Origin: JADGOV01 sp963814355
GTDB lineage: Bacteria > Actinomycetota > Actinomycetes > JADGOV01
Direction: 5' to 3'
Assembly: GCA_963814355.1 (NCBI GenBank)
Contig: CAWFCZ010000023.1
Location: 106,530-170,529, forward strand
DNA length: 64,000 nucleotides
The notes beneath the pieces were generated by a model. The model saw only the letters and a program-made list of their open reading frames with translations. It searched no databases and was not told the origin of the DNA. Shown piece after piece: positions 18,060 to 28,605 of the stretch. The position numbers were made by a program, and so were the translations under genes. Position 1 is the first letter of the stretch. The number at the start of each line of letters is the position of its first letter.

Positions 18060-18079
18060 ACGCGTCCCCGGGGACGCGT
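18060..18079 (-). promoter_or_regulatory. perfect 20-bp palindrome in the riboswitch leader
   Basis: ACGCGTCCCCGGGGACGCGT reads identically on both strands. It lies between the B12 aptamer and the btuF-like start, where the expression platform is expected. In RNA it could form a very strong GC hairpin. There is no U run, so translation-level control or a protein operator are both possible. In the same leader TCATCC can pair with GGATGA over the start codon. Confidence 0.5.
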
Positions 18080-18104
18080 ATCGCAGGAACCGCCCTTCTT
18101 CCGA

Positions 18105-18240
18105 GGACCGTTCGCTGCCACGGAGCAGGCGACCTGACTCATCCCCGACGGCCGCTGCGGGCGGTGGGGCTTCACAGTTGCGGGACAGCACCGGGATTGC
18201 ACCGGATTTCGCTGACACCCGTGGCACCCGGGTACGGGAC
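18105..18240 (-). ncRNA. cobalamin (B12) riboswitch
   Basis: On the minus strand the conserved core is visible: GCCACGGGTGTCAGCG, then AATCCGGTGCAATCCCGG, GCTGTCCCGCAACTGTGAAG, and the B12 box AGTCAGGTCGCCTGC at 18125-18139. Order and spacing match the adenosylcobalamin aptamer. It precedes seven genes of cobalamin uptake and synthesis on the same strand. Exact edges are approximate. Confidence 0.93.
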
Positions 18241-18249
18241 CCGAGCGAG

Positions 18250-18700
18250 GAGAAGCATACCGTACGAGCCTCGTCGGCCCGGGTGCCGCCCCCGGCGCCG
18301 GCGCGGCGGTGTGGGGGAGAACCGTCCACCGGGCCGGCGCACCAGACAGGGCCGGCAGCCGCGTCCCAGCTTCGCCAACCGCGGGTCCCTTTCGATGTTG
18401 GACGTTCCCGGCCTGCGCTCAAGGATCCGCCCATCGCCGTTAGGGCGCCGCACAGTCGCTGCCCATCCGACTGGCTTGGTGATCGTGCCTCGGGCATCAG
18501 TCAGCTGCGGAGGGCCGGGCTCGGCGGGCCCTGGGGAAGCGAGAGAGAGTTCTCGCATCCGATGCAACTCGTACGCCGATAAGGGACGTTATGTCAGTTA
18601 TCCGTCCGCGGCTGGTCCCGGCTATTGGGGACCGGCCTTGTGCTGCCCTCCTCGCGATACAGAAAGCAGCTGTACCGCTTGTGGGCGCCTCGCTGGGTTT
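18250..18700. other. intergenic stretch, nothing recognised
   Basis: Open frames here are short and show no family features. The promoter of the B12 operon should lie within the part nearest 18250. I could not single out convincing -35 and -10 elements. Confidence 0.4.
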
Positions 18701-18702
18701 GG

Positions 18703-19143
18703 CTAATAGCCAGCCACCTTGGCTTGTAGCGAGTCCCTCAACCGGTCCGGTAGCAGCCGGGTCAGGAGGCCTAGGGCTCGCGCGTCCTTTCCGACGAGCT
18801 GTCGGGCTGGTGGGCGTGCGGACGTCAAGGCCGCCTCGACGGCTGATGCGACGGTGGCGGCTGGGATGCCAGCCGCCGTCTGATGCTGAATGATCTTGTG
18901 CTGGGCCGCCAGGAACGGCCGGTATTGGTCCAGAGCCTCCTGGGGCAGGGAACGTTCCATCGCGTCAACGGCGGTCCGTGCTTTGTCCCACATGGGCGTT
19001 TTCACGGCGCCTGGCTCGATCAGCACGACCCGTATTCCTGCCGGGCGGAGCTCGTGGCGTAGCGCCTCGGCGAGGGCTTCCAGGGCGTGCTTGGCGGCGC
19101 AGTAAGGCGCGAGGAGTGGGTTGGCCATCCGGCCACTCATCGA
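18703..19143 (-). pseudogene. C-terminal part of a short-chain dehydrogenase, cut by an inversion
   Basis: The fragment begins at SMSGRMANPLLAPYCAAKHA, which contains the catalytic YxxxK (YCAAK). It continues with LRHELRPAGIRVVLIEPGAVKTPMW to a normal C terminus. The NAD-binding N-terminal piece is not upstream but on the other strand at 19604-19662. The break at 19140-19143 coincides exactly with the start of a mazF fragment on the plus strand. About 115 residues of the dehydrogenase core are absent from the window. Not functional as read. Confidence 0.82.
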
Positions 19144-19343
19144 ACCCCAGCACCACCACCAGGATATTCCCTTTTCAGACCGTGCTCCCTGCCGCCCCGA
19201 CCGGGCTACGGCAGGATTCCAAGGCACAGGCCGAGCAGGTCCGCTCGATCACCGTCGAGCGGCTGGGCGCCGTCCTCGGACGGGTTCCGTCGGACATCAT
19301 GGCGCAGCTCGATGACGCACTGCGACTTCATCTCCAGCTGTAG
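19140..19343 (+). pseudogene. C-terminal part of a MazF toxin, displaced by an inversion
   Basis: Read from TCG at 19140, the frame gives SNPSTTTRIFPFQTVLPA, then SKAQAEQVRSITVERLG and LDDALRLHLQL before the TAG. This is the second half of a MazF9-type endoribonuclease (compare VPVTSNIAKVYPFQ in Rv2801c, from memory). The first half ends at VTVVPVT on the opposite strand at 19663. Joining the two after re-inversion gives VPVT-SN, matching the family without gap. Confidence 0.85.
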
Positions 19344-19603
19344 TCGCACCGCCCGCCACCCAAGTAGGGATCCGTGGCTTCCCGTCGGGGAAGGGGTCGT
19401 GCCCCGAGTGGACCGACGTTTCCCCTGGCTCCGGCGGGGCTTCGATACCCGTTGCTGCGGTCAACCCCCGTAGTCCTCAGCGGCTGACCAGGACCAGGTC
19501 GCTCCCGCTTCGCACCGCACCTGCTGGAGACGGCGCACTCGGCCGGCGGCTCGGTTGCGCGCGGGTGTAGCCCGGGATGGTGTCCTCTGGAACACTCTCG
19601 GAC

Positions 19604-19662
19604 ATGGCTAGCTCGGTGGTGGTGACTGGGGCCTCAAGTGGTATCGGGCACGCGACGGCGCT
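19604..19662 (+). pseudogene. N-terminal start of the split short-chain dehydrogenase
   Basis: ATG 19604 begins MASSVVVTGASSGIGHATAL, the TGxxxGIG cofactor motif of classical short-chain dehydrogenases. Similarity stops at the CTAG at about 19660-19663, where the antisense of the mazF fragment begins. It belongs with the fragment at 18703-19143. Confidence 0.8.
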
Positions 19663-19816
19663 AGGTGACCGGTACAACCGTGACCACGCCGCGGCCGAGC
19701 CGCGCCGCTACCGAGTTCGCCCGGTCGTTGCTCACGATCACCACGGGGCGGCGCTTGTTGGCCTCGCTTCCGCGGACGGGATCCAGATCGGCCAGGCGGA
19801 TCTCACCGCGCAGCAT
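19661..19816 (-). pseudogene. N-terminal half of a MazF toxin
   Basis: ATG 19816 overlaps the antitoxin stop by 14 bases. MLRGEIRLADLDPVRGSEAN and KRRPVVIVSNDRAN carry the conserved toxin core, and the frame then ends after VVTVVPVT at a stop created at the breakpoint. The catalytic C-terminal half lies inverted at 19140-19343, so the toxin should be inactive while the antitoxin is intact. The true gene would be about 118 residues. Confidence 0.87.
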
Positions 19817-20033
19817 GGCCGATGCCGTCGGCCGCGGTCGCATCCCACACTGCGTGATCGCCCGACGTTTCCCACTCGTCCCAGGCGGCCTCGTACTCCT
19901 GCTCCAACCGGGGCAGGCGGAGCATGCGCACGGCGTGGTGCAGCGCGGCCGACCTCGACGGGAGGCCCGCTGTCCGAGCGAACTCATCGAGGATCGCCAC
20001 GTCCTCGTCCGGCAGACTGACGCTGAGTTTCAT
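19803..20033 (-). CDS. MazE-type antitoxin
   Basis: This 76-residue ribbon-helix-helix protein starts MKLSVSLPDEDVAILDEFA, with the helix pair LPSRSAALHHAVRML. An acidic C-terminal tail (EYEAAWDEWETSGDHAVWD) would bind the toxin. It resembles MazE9 of mycobacteria. Its gene precedes and overlaps the toxin start, the usual order. The DNA-binding N terminus probably represses the operon through the repeats at 20030-20053. Confidence 0.88.
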   Translation of the reverse strand: MKLSVSLPDEDVAILDEFARTAGLPSRSAALHHAVRMLRLPRLEQEYEAAWDEWETSGDHAVWDATAADGIGHAAR

Positions 20034-20053
20034 ACCGCGATGCTACCGCGGTA
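20030..20053 (-). promoter_or_regulatory. probable antitoxin operator
   Basis: Two copies of TACCGCG, the second forming the palindrome TACCGCGGTA (20044-20053), lie directly before and across the antitoxin start. TATTAC beside it could be the -10 element. This placement suits autorepression by the ribbon-helix-helix antitoxin. Confidence 0.55.
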
Positions 20054-20166
20054 ATACTTGGCGGACTGGGCCCGGACGGCCGTTGCCTCTGGCTTCCCGA
20101 AGGTCCAGGATGCGGGTCGTGTGCGGGCACCGACGGCGCCCCGTTCGCCGTGACTAGCGTCCGTGG

Positions 20167-20790
20167 CTAAAGACCCCCGCAGACCGCCTCCGCCGCGTCG
20201 AGCTCCCATCCGCCGGCGAAGACAGACAGCGACCGGAACAGCGCACGCTCCGCTTCGCTCAGCAGGCCGTAGCTCCAGTCCACCGCCCGCCGCAGCGACC
20301 GGTGCCGCTCCGGCACCGCCCGATGCGGAGCCGCCAGCAGCTGGAAACGGTCCCGCAGCCGGGCCAGGATCTGCTCCACTCCGAGCGCCTTCACCCGGGC
20401 AGCCGCCAACTCGACCGCCAGCGGCAGACCGTCCAACCGAGCACAGACCTCGCCACCGTCGCCGCGTTGGCCTCGGTGACCCGGAAGCTTGGCGTTGCCG
20501 CCTCGCACCGTCTGGCGAACAGCGTCACCGACGCCACAGCCGTCAGGTCCGAGACGGTGGCGGCGGCCGCGAGGTCCGGAACGGCGAGCGGCGCTACGGC
20601 CAACTCTCGTTCCCCAGGCACCGATAGCGGCGCCCGACTCGTCGCCAACACGCTCACCCGCGGACACGCGGTCAGCAGGCACGCCACGTCGGCCGCGGCG
20701 GGCAAGACGTGCTCGAAGTTGTCCAGCACCAGCAGCAACCGGCGGTCCTGCAGATACGTCGCCACCGTGGCAGCCTGCGTCCGATGCTCG
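20167..20790 (-). pseudogene. AfsR/LuxR-type NB-ARC ATPase fragment, frameshifted
   Basis: The fragment encodes the middle of a STAND-type regulatory ATPase: LLLVLDNFEHVLPAAADVA (Walker B), VLATSRAPLSVPGE, then in another frame LDGLPLAVELAAARVKALG, HRSLRRAVDWSYGLLSEAER and LSVFAGGWELDAAEAV. The shift lies near 20450. There is no P-loop, no DNA-binding domain and no TPR tail. The 5' end abuts a plus-strand recombinase-like fragment, so both ends were lost by rearrangement. Confidence 0.8.
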
Positions 20791-21015
20791 ATGCTCTGGC
20801 CCGATCCGAACCAACGGAACCGACTAATCGACATCCGCGACAACCTCATTGACCGGATCGCCGAAGCCGAACGCGAAGGCTGGCTCGGCGAAATCGAAGG
20901 ACTACGCGTCAGCCTCGCCGGCGCCCAGGCCAAGCTCGCCCAAATCGACCGCCCCGCGCCGCAAGCGACACCCGTGACGCTCGGCCCCACCCGAACCATT
21001 CCCGAACAGGAATGA
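20791..21015 (+). pseudogene. C-terminal fragment resembling a site-specific integrase
   Basis: The frame gives RLIDIRDNLIDRIAEAEREG, WLGEIEGLRVSLAGAQAKLA and a tail ending TRTIPEQE before TGA. This helical segment is familiar from the C terminus of actinomycete recombinase-type proteins. No catalytic tyrosine or serine domain remains. It is joined head-on to the AfsR fragment. The family assignment is from memory and moderate. Confidence 0.45.
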
Positions 21016-21390
21016 GGCTACAACACGAGCACCCGGCCGCAGCCACACGGACCCTCACGTTCAGTGAATGCGACGAACCCGTGGCTGTCAGCGACCTCAC
21101 CGACACCCCGGCGGTGACCCGATGAACTGACCACAAAACCGTGTGGCCACCCAAGGGCAGATCCCGGTGGCCACCACCGGTCAAATCTCGTGACCGTCAC
21201 CGGACAGGTCTAACGACCGCCCCTGGGCAGATTCTGGTGGCCCTTGACAGTCGTCACGGTCCAGAGCGGTGAGACGGTGGCGGCCGAGAACGTGACGGTG
21301 ACCTTCTAAGTGTCCGCCACACCGCTCCGGCGGTCGCGGCACCGCCCGGTCGGGTTCCGCCACAGACCGGTGCAGCGGCAGGATGGTGGA
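21016..21390. other. gene-free stretch with a degenerate direct repeat
   Basis: No gene is recognised. GGGCAGATCCCGGTGGCC (near 21155) recurs as GGGCAGATTCTGGTGGCC (near 21224), differing at three positions. Repeats of this kind occur at ends of IS elements, so this may be IS debris following the recombinase fragment. Confidence 0.4.
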
Positions 21391-21726
21391 ATGGTCACCT
21401 ACATCAAGAGTGTCACGTTCGACTCCCGCGACGCGCTGGCGACAGCGGGTTTTTGGGCGGCGGCGCTCGGCTCGAACGTCGACGAGGACTCGACGGCCGA
21501 CAAGGCCTACGTCGAAGCCGCCGGTTGGGGCGGCCCGAACCTGTGGTTCAACCGAGTTCCCGAACCCAAGATCGCGAAGAACCGACTGCACTTCGATCTC
21601 CGGGCACCGGACGAGCTGGCCCAGGAAGTGCAGCGCCTCCAAGACCTCGGCGCCACTGTGCTGCACGAGACAGACGACCTCGTTGTGATGCAGGACCCCG
21701 AAGGGAACGAGTTCTGCGTGGAGTAG
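21391..21726 (+). CDS. VOC-superfamily (glyoxalase-like) protein
   Basis: This 111-residue single-module VOC protein starts MVTYIKSVTFDSRD, then LATAGFWAAALGSNVDEDS, LHFDLRAPDELAQEVQRLQD and VVMQDPEGNEFCVE at the end. The closing DPEGNEFC strand and the E or H metal-ligand positions are in place. The ATG at 21391 is preferred over upstream starts because GGATGGTGGA lies before it. Function within the family (lyase, dioxygenase or resistance binding protein) cannot be told. It stands alone between remnants and the transpeptidase. Confidence 0.85.
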   Translation: MVTYIKSVTFDSRDALATAGFWAAALGSNVDEDSTADKAYVEAAGWGGPNLWFNRVPEPKIAKNRLHFDLRAPDELAQEVQRLQDLGATVLHETDDLVVMQDPEGNEFCVE

Positions 21727-21732
21727 ACGGCA

Positions 21733-21897
21733 GTGTTCCCGCACGCGGATCCCGACCAGCACCCAAGGCGAGAACGAGAGATTGAGCAGTACCTCGAAGG
21801 TCGACCCGAACGCCGGGTCGACTCGGTGCCGCCGACGCAGCACGAGGCGTTCGCGTCGGCGGCGGAAGGTGAGGCGTGGTCGGACGGGCGCAGGTGA
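21733..21897 (+). CDS. possible small protein, unrecognised
   Basis: A GTG 6 bases after the VOC stop opens 54 codons, with a charged sequence (REREIEQYLEGRPERRVDSV, ending WSDGRR). No family is recognised, and the TGA lies inside the terminator stem at 21886-21923. It could be a short coupled gene or chance. Confidence 0.22.
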   Translation: MFPHADPDQHPRREREIEQYLEGRPERRVDSVPPTQHEAFASAAEGEAWSDGRR

Positions 21898-21923
21898 TCG
21901 GCCCGGGGCCGTCACCTGCGCCC
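21886..21923. terminator. strong hairpin between convergent genes
   Basis: GGGCGCAGGTGA pairs perfectly with TCACCTGCGCCC (12 bp), and the loop itself contains CGGCC and GGCCG that can pair. It lies 3 bases past the transpeptidase stop and serves convergent transcripts from both sides. No U tract. Confidence 0.75.
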
Positions 21924-21925
21924 GG

Positions 21926-23161
21926 CTAGGCCACCGTGCTGCGGGCTCCGGTCGCGCTACCGGCCAGCCATCTGGCCCAGGACATGTTCCAATCCGCGGT
22001 GCCCGGGTCGTAGGAGTCAGGGCCGACCACGGCGTGGGTGACGTTCACGATGTCACCGCGCTGGGTGAAGCCGTAGAACCACTTGGCCGACGCGGTGGAC
22101 AGGTTGACGCAGCCGTGGGACACGTTGGCCTGACCCTGCGAGCCGACCGACCAGGGCGCGGCGTGCACGAAGGCGCCGCCGTAGGAGATCCGCACGTCCC
22201 ATAGCACCGTCTCGTAATAGCCGCCGGGTGAGTTGCGCGGGATGCCGATGGTCGAGGAATCCATGATGACCGACGGCGCCATCTCCAGGGCGATGTGCAC
22301 CCCGCCCTTGCTGGGATACCGGCGGCTGCCCATGCTGGCCGGGTAGGTCTTGATCTTCTTACCGCCGGAGTACACGGTGAGCCGGTGCGCCCGGACATCG
22401 GCCACCGAGACGTGCGCGGCGCCGATTCGGAAGGCCGAGGTCCGTTTAGCCCCGCCCCAGATGCCGCTCTTCAAGTAGAGGCCGGGCAGGTCGATGGCGA
22501 CCCGCACCGGTTCGTACGCCGGCCAGTACGTCACCGGGCGGAAGTGGGCCTCTTTGCTGGTCAACCAGTACCAGGCGCCGGTAAGCGGGTGCGCGGTCCG
22601 CACCAGCAGCCTTTTCTCCACCGCGGCTCGATCAGCCTTGGCCACGGCATGGTCAAAGGTCACCGCCACCGGCATCCCGATGCCGACGACAGCGCCGTCG
22701 CCCGGGGTCAGCCGGGCGTCCAGCGTGCTGGCCGCCGACGAGGTCCGCACGCTGGTGCTGACCTGGTGCGCCGCACCGGCCGAGTCGGTCACGGTGGCAG
22801 CGATTCGGTAGGTGGTGGACGCCTTGGTGGGTGAGGTACTGGTCCAGGCGGTGCCGCCGCTCGCGGTCCCGGTCAACCTCGGGGTCACCGTGACGCTTCC
22901 GCCCAAATGCCCGTCGCTGACGGCCAGGCGGATCAGCGTGCCGGCACCGATCCGGCCCGCGGCCATGCCGACCACGGCGACCCGCGGTACGGGAACAGCG
23001 GGTGAGGCTGAACTGGAGCTTGAGGACTGACCGGCCACCGTCGCGGTCCCGCGGTCCGATCCCACGCGCTGGCAGCCGGCCAGCGCCCCGGCGACCACGG
23101 CACCGACGAGCACGACCGTCGCGAGAACGCGGGTCTGCCGGGATCGGGCGGGACGCGGCAT
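21926..23161 (-). CDS. L,D-transpeptidase lipoprotein (YkuD family)
   Basis: This cell-wall enzyme would make 3-3 crosslinks in peptidoglycan. It has a signal peptide and lipobox VAGALAGC at residues 22-29, a Ser-rich linker, two Ig-like domains (about 60-250), then the YkuD domain. The catalytic motif is seen as FVHAAPWSVGSQG followed by SHGCVNLS, giving the His and Cys residues. A WNMSWARW tail follows, as in mycobacterial LdtMt2. Length 411 is normal. The start at 23161 lies 4 bases past the gcvP stop, so it is probably co-transcribed with gcvP from the glycine riboswitch promoter. This odd pairing could link wall remodelling to glycine supply. Confidence 0.94.
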   Translation of the reverse strand: MPRPARSRQTRVLATVVLVGAVVAGALAGCQRVGSDRGTATVAGQSSSSSSASPAVPVPRVAVVGMAAGRIGAGTLIRLAVSDGHLGGSVTVTPRLTGTASGGTAWTSTSPTKASTTYRIAATVTDSAGAAHQVSTSVRTSSAASTLDARLTPGDGAVVGIGMPVAVTFDHAVAKADRAAVEKRLLVRTAHPLTGAWYWLTSKEAHFRPVTYWPAYEPVRVAIDLPGLYLKSGIWGGAKRTSAFRIGAAHVSVADVRAHRLTVYSGGKKIKTYPASMGSRRYPSKGGVHIALEMAPSVIMDSSTIGIPRNSPGGYYETVLWDVRISYGGAFVHAAPWSVGSQGQANVSHGCVNLSTASAKWFYGFTQRGDIVNVTHAVVGPDSYDPGTADWNMSWARWLAGSATGARSTVA

Positions 23162-23165
23162 CTGG

Positions 23166-26087
<2,922 letters not shown>

Positions 26088-26164
26088 TGGAGGGCCCTCC
26101 TGGACTCGGTCCCGGTCGGTGCCTCCCCCTCTGTCGACCGGTGCCGCCTTCCCGCGCCGGTCTT

Positions 26165-26274
26165 CAGAGTTGCCTTACCCCACGGTCCTTGGCGCCTGAG
26201 AGGTTCCGGGGAGGTTTGCCCCTTCGGCGCCCCGCTTGCACGGGGACTCTCCCGCGGGGGTCACGGGCAACTCC
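26165..26274 (-). ncRNA. glycine riboswitch (gcvT element)
   Basis: Read on the minus strand: GCGGGAGAGTCCC, GGCGCCGAAGGGGCAA, CCTCTCAGGCGCCAAGGACC, then GGCAACTCTGAAG. These are the glycine aptamer landmarks. GAGTTGCC and GGCAACTC close the outer helix. Only one aptamer is evident where many bacteria carry two. It controls gcvP (start 26087), normally switching expression on with glycine. Confidence 0.92.
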
Positions 26275-26345
26275 GACGCTAGCAGCAGTGCGCGCCAGTG
26301 GCGGAATGTCCCGCAGGGCTGGATGTCGCTCAGACCGGATGTCGC

Positions 26346-27038
26346 TCAGGCCGAGTGTCGGCGTCGGCGGCGGAAGGCCAGCTCGTCGGCGGACCCGGCG
26401 GCTGGCTCGGCGGGCTGGGCTCCGCCGTCGGTGGGCAACTGCGACAGCGTGCCCTCCACCTCCCGGACTATTGGCCCGACGGCGATGCCGAACACGCCCT
26501 GGCCGCGCCGGAGCAGGTCGATCACCTCGTCGCTGGACCCGAGCTCGTACACGGTGGCGCCATCGCTCATCAGGGTCAGCCGGGCCAGGTCGTCGACGCC
26601 GCGCTCCCGCAGGTGCCCCAGCGCGGCCCGGATGTTCTGCAGCGAGACGCCGGTGTCCAGCAACCGCTTCACGACCTTGAGCACCAGAATGTCGCGGAAG
26701 GAGTACAGCCGGTATGTGCCGGAGCCGGATGCCGGCCGTACGCTGGGCTCGACGAGGCCGGTTCGCGCCCAATAGTCCAACTGCCGGTAGGTGATGCCGG
26801 CGGCCTGGCAGGTCGTGGGTGCGCCGTACCCGGCGTCGTCGCCGTGAGTGACCAGCGGTTCGATCGCGAAACCCGCTTCCACCTCCGGCGGGAACAGGCT
26901 GACCTGCTCGGCGGGCGGCGGCATCGGCACATCGGTACCCGGCTGGGTCACCGGGGCGGTACCTGGCTGGTCGACCGCCCCGGTCGCCGTCTGGTCCGGC
27001 AGCCGCGGCCCGTCCCCATGTTCGGTGTGCCGCGTCAC
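26346..27038 (-). CDS. MerR-family regulator (Rv1830-like)
   Basis: This 230-residue protein has a disordered Pro/Thr-rich N terminus of about 65 residues, then a MerR winged helix (AAGITYRQLDYWARTGLVEP, YRLYSFRDILVLKVVKRLLD) and a short dimerisation helix (VSLQNIRAALGHLRERGVDD). A C-terminal part follows with GVFGIAVGPIVREVEGTLSQLP. Position between the bifunctional-nuclease gene and gcvP matches Rv1830 of M. tuberculosis. The effector is unknown and no metal-binding cysteines are in place. Later in-frame starts exist, but the domain begins after all of them. Confidence 0.9.
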   Translation of the reverse strand: MTRHTEHGDGPRLPDQTATGAVDQPGTAPVTQPGTDVPMPPPAEQVSLFPPEVEAGFAIEPLVTHGDDAGYGAPTTCQAAGITYRQLDYWARTGLVEPSVRPASGSGTYRLYSFRDILVLKVVKRLLDTGVSLQNIRAALGHLRERGVDDLARLTLMSDGATVYELGSSDEVIDLLRRGQGVFGIAVGPIVREVEGTLSQLPTDGGAQPAEPAAGSADELAFRRRRRHSA

Positions 27039-27156
27039 GCCGCCTCCGATCGGGATGTCCCGAGACCGGTCGGGGCATGCTGGCTCTGACGGTAGGCAGC
27101 CGAAGACGCGACGTCAACGTCACCGGGCGGCGCGTCGCCGATCGGCCGGGGCCGGT

Positions 27157-27648
27157 TCACGAGCCGCTCGCGAAGTCCTCCGGCGAGATGGTGTCCAGGA
27201 ACTCCCGAAACTTCTCGACCTCGGTCTCGGCCTGCACCTCATCCGGCGCGTCCTCGTCGGGAAGGGTGACGCCGGCTTCGACCAGGACCGATTCGTCGGC
27301 GTAGATCGACGTGCCCAGCCGCATGGCCAGGGCGATGGCGTCGGAGGGACGGGCGCTGACCCGGGTGCCGCTGGCGAAGACGAGATCGGCGTAGAACACG
27401 CTGTCCCGCAGCTGGGTGATCTGCACCGCCTCCAGCGGGGCGGACAAGGCGTCCAGCACGTTCTTCAGCAAATCGTGCGTCAACGGACGCGGGGGCAGCA
27501 TGCCCTGTTGCGCGGCCGCTATCGCCGCCGCCTCGACGGTGCCGATCCAGATCGGCAGGTACCGCTCACCGCTGGCCTCCTTGAGCAGCACGATGGGCTG
27601 GTTGGAGGGCAGCTCGACGCGGACGCCGACGACGTTGACCTGATGCAC
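27157..27648 (-). CDS. bifunctional nuclease (BFN/DUF151) family protein
   Basis: This 163-residue protein begins at GTG 27648, chosen for AAGGAGG six bases upstream. It reads VHQVNVVGVRVELPSNQPIV, then LPIWIGTVEAAAIAAAQQGM, THDLLKNVLDAL and SARPSDAIALAMRLGTSIYA, the BFN core. An acidic tail follows (DEDAPDEVQAETEVEKFREF). It is the orthologue by position of Rv1829. Plant BFN proteins have RNase and DNase activity; the bacterial role is not established. It lies between two MerR genes on the same strand. Confidence 0.92.
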   Translation of the reverse strand: MHQVNVVGVRVELPSNQPIVLLKEASGERYLPIWIGTVEAAAIAAAQQGMLPPRPLTHDLLKNVLDALSAPLEAVQITQLRDSVFYADLVFASGTRVSARPSDAIALAMRLGTSIYADESVLVEAGVTLPDEDAPDEVQAETEVEKFREFLDTISPEDFASGS

Positions 27649-27768
27649 GGAACCCTCCTTCGAGCGGCTCCTGCGAACGAAGCACGGTGGGCCAGGAGGC
27701 CAAACTAACACCTGTCGCCGGCCGTGCCCGCCGTGCCCGCCGCGTGTTACCTGGCCGTCACGTGGCGG

Positions 27769-28605
27769 TCAACGCAGCAGATCCGCGGAGAGCCCGGCCC
27801 GGACCAGCGCAGTATGCAGCCGCAGGGACAGCGCGGCGAGTTCGCGGGCAATGGCCGCCGCTTGCTGGCGGCCATCGGCACCATGCGAGCGGGAATAGGG
27901 CGACATCACCTGCTCGATCAGTCCGACCTCCCGGTCGGCCGCTGTCTTGAACGTGCGCAAGTGACGCGGCTCCAGCCCGTACCGGCTCATCGCCGCGACC
28001 GTGCGGGCCACCACCAGGGCGTCGCCGTCGTAGTGGGATCCGCCGGATCGGGTGGCGACCAAGCCGTAACGCTCCAGTTCGGCGAGCTGCTCGGGGCGCA
28101 GCCCGGCCGCGGCGGCCAGCTCGCGGCGGTTGAGTCGTACCTCGCTCAGATCGCTGGCGAAACTGTCCGCATCAGGTTGCCGAGGCCGGTCCGCTCCCCG
28201 CCCGCCGGGCGAGCGGGTGACGGGTTCGGGCGAGGAGTCTGGCTGGCCCGGGGGCTCGGATCGAGTCCCCGTCCAGTCGGCCGCCGGCCCGGCGGGCAGC
28301 GCCGGGTCCTCCCCGCGGTCCACGGCCGCGAGGTGTTCGCGAATCACGCGCAGCGGCAGGTACCTGTCCCGCTGGCATTCCAGGATGAAGCGCAGCCGCT
28401 CCACATCGCCGGGGCTGAATTGGCGGTAACCGGCGGGGGTCCGCTCCGGCTCGACCAAGCCCTCCGACTCTAGAAAGCGAATCTTGGAGATCGTTACATC
28501 GGGGAATTCGGCGCGTAGCCGGGCGAGGACCTCCCCGATGCTCAGCGACGACGGCTCCGACGGCATCCCGGCGGTCACCGATTCATCCCGGTTGCCCCCC
28601 GGCAT
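27769..28605 (-). CDS. ftsR: FtsR-like MerR transcription factor
   Basis: This is the orthologue by sequence and position of Rv1828/FtsR, an activator of ftsZ in actinobacteria. The winged helix is LSIGEVLARLRAEFPDVTIS, FLESEGLVEPERTPAGYRQF and VERLRFILECQRDRYLPLRV. A Pro/Asp-rich linker of about 50 residues follows, then a second domain (RRELAAAAGLRPEQLAELER, YGLEPRHLRTFKTAADREVG). The ATG at 28605 would overlap garA by 23 bases; the ATG at 28566 is an alternative that avoids the overlap. The linker is longer and more acidic than in mycobacteria. Confidence 0.9.
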   Translation of the reverse strand: MPGGNRDESVTAGMPSEPSSLSIGEVLARLRAEFPDVTISKIRFLESEGLVEPERTPAGYRQFSPGDVERLRFILECQRDRYLPLRVIREHLAAVDRGEDPALPAGPAADWTGTRSEPPGQPDSSPEPVTRSPGGRGADRPRQPDADSFASDLSEVRLNRRELAAAAGLRPEQLAELERYGLVATRSGGSHYDGDALVVARTVAAMSRYGLEPRHLRTFKTAADREVGLIEQVMSPYSRSHGADGRQQAAAIARELAALSLRLHTALVRAGLSADLLR

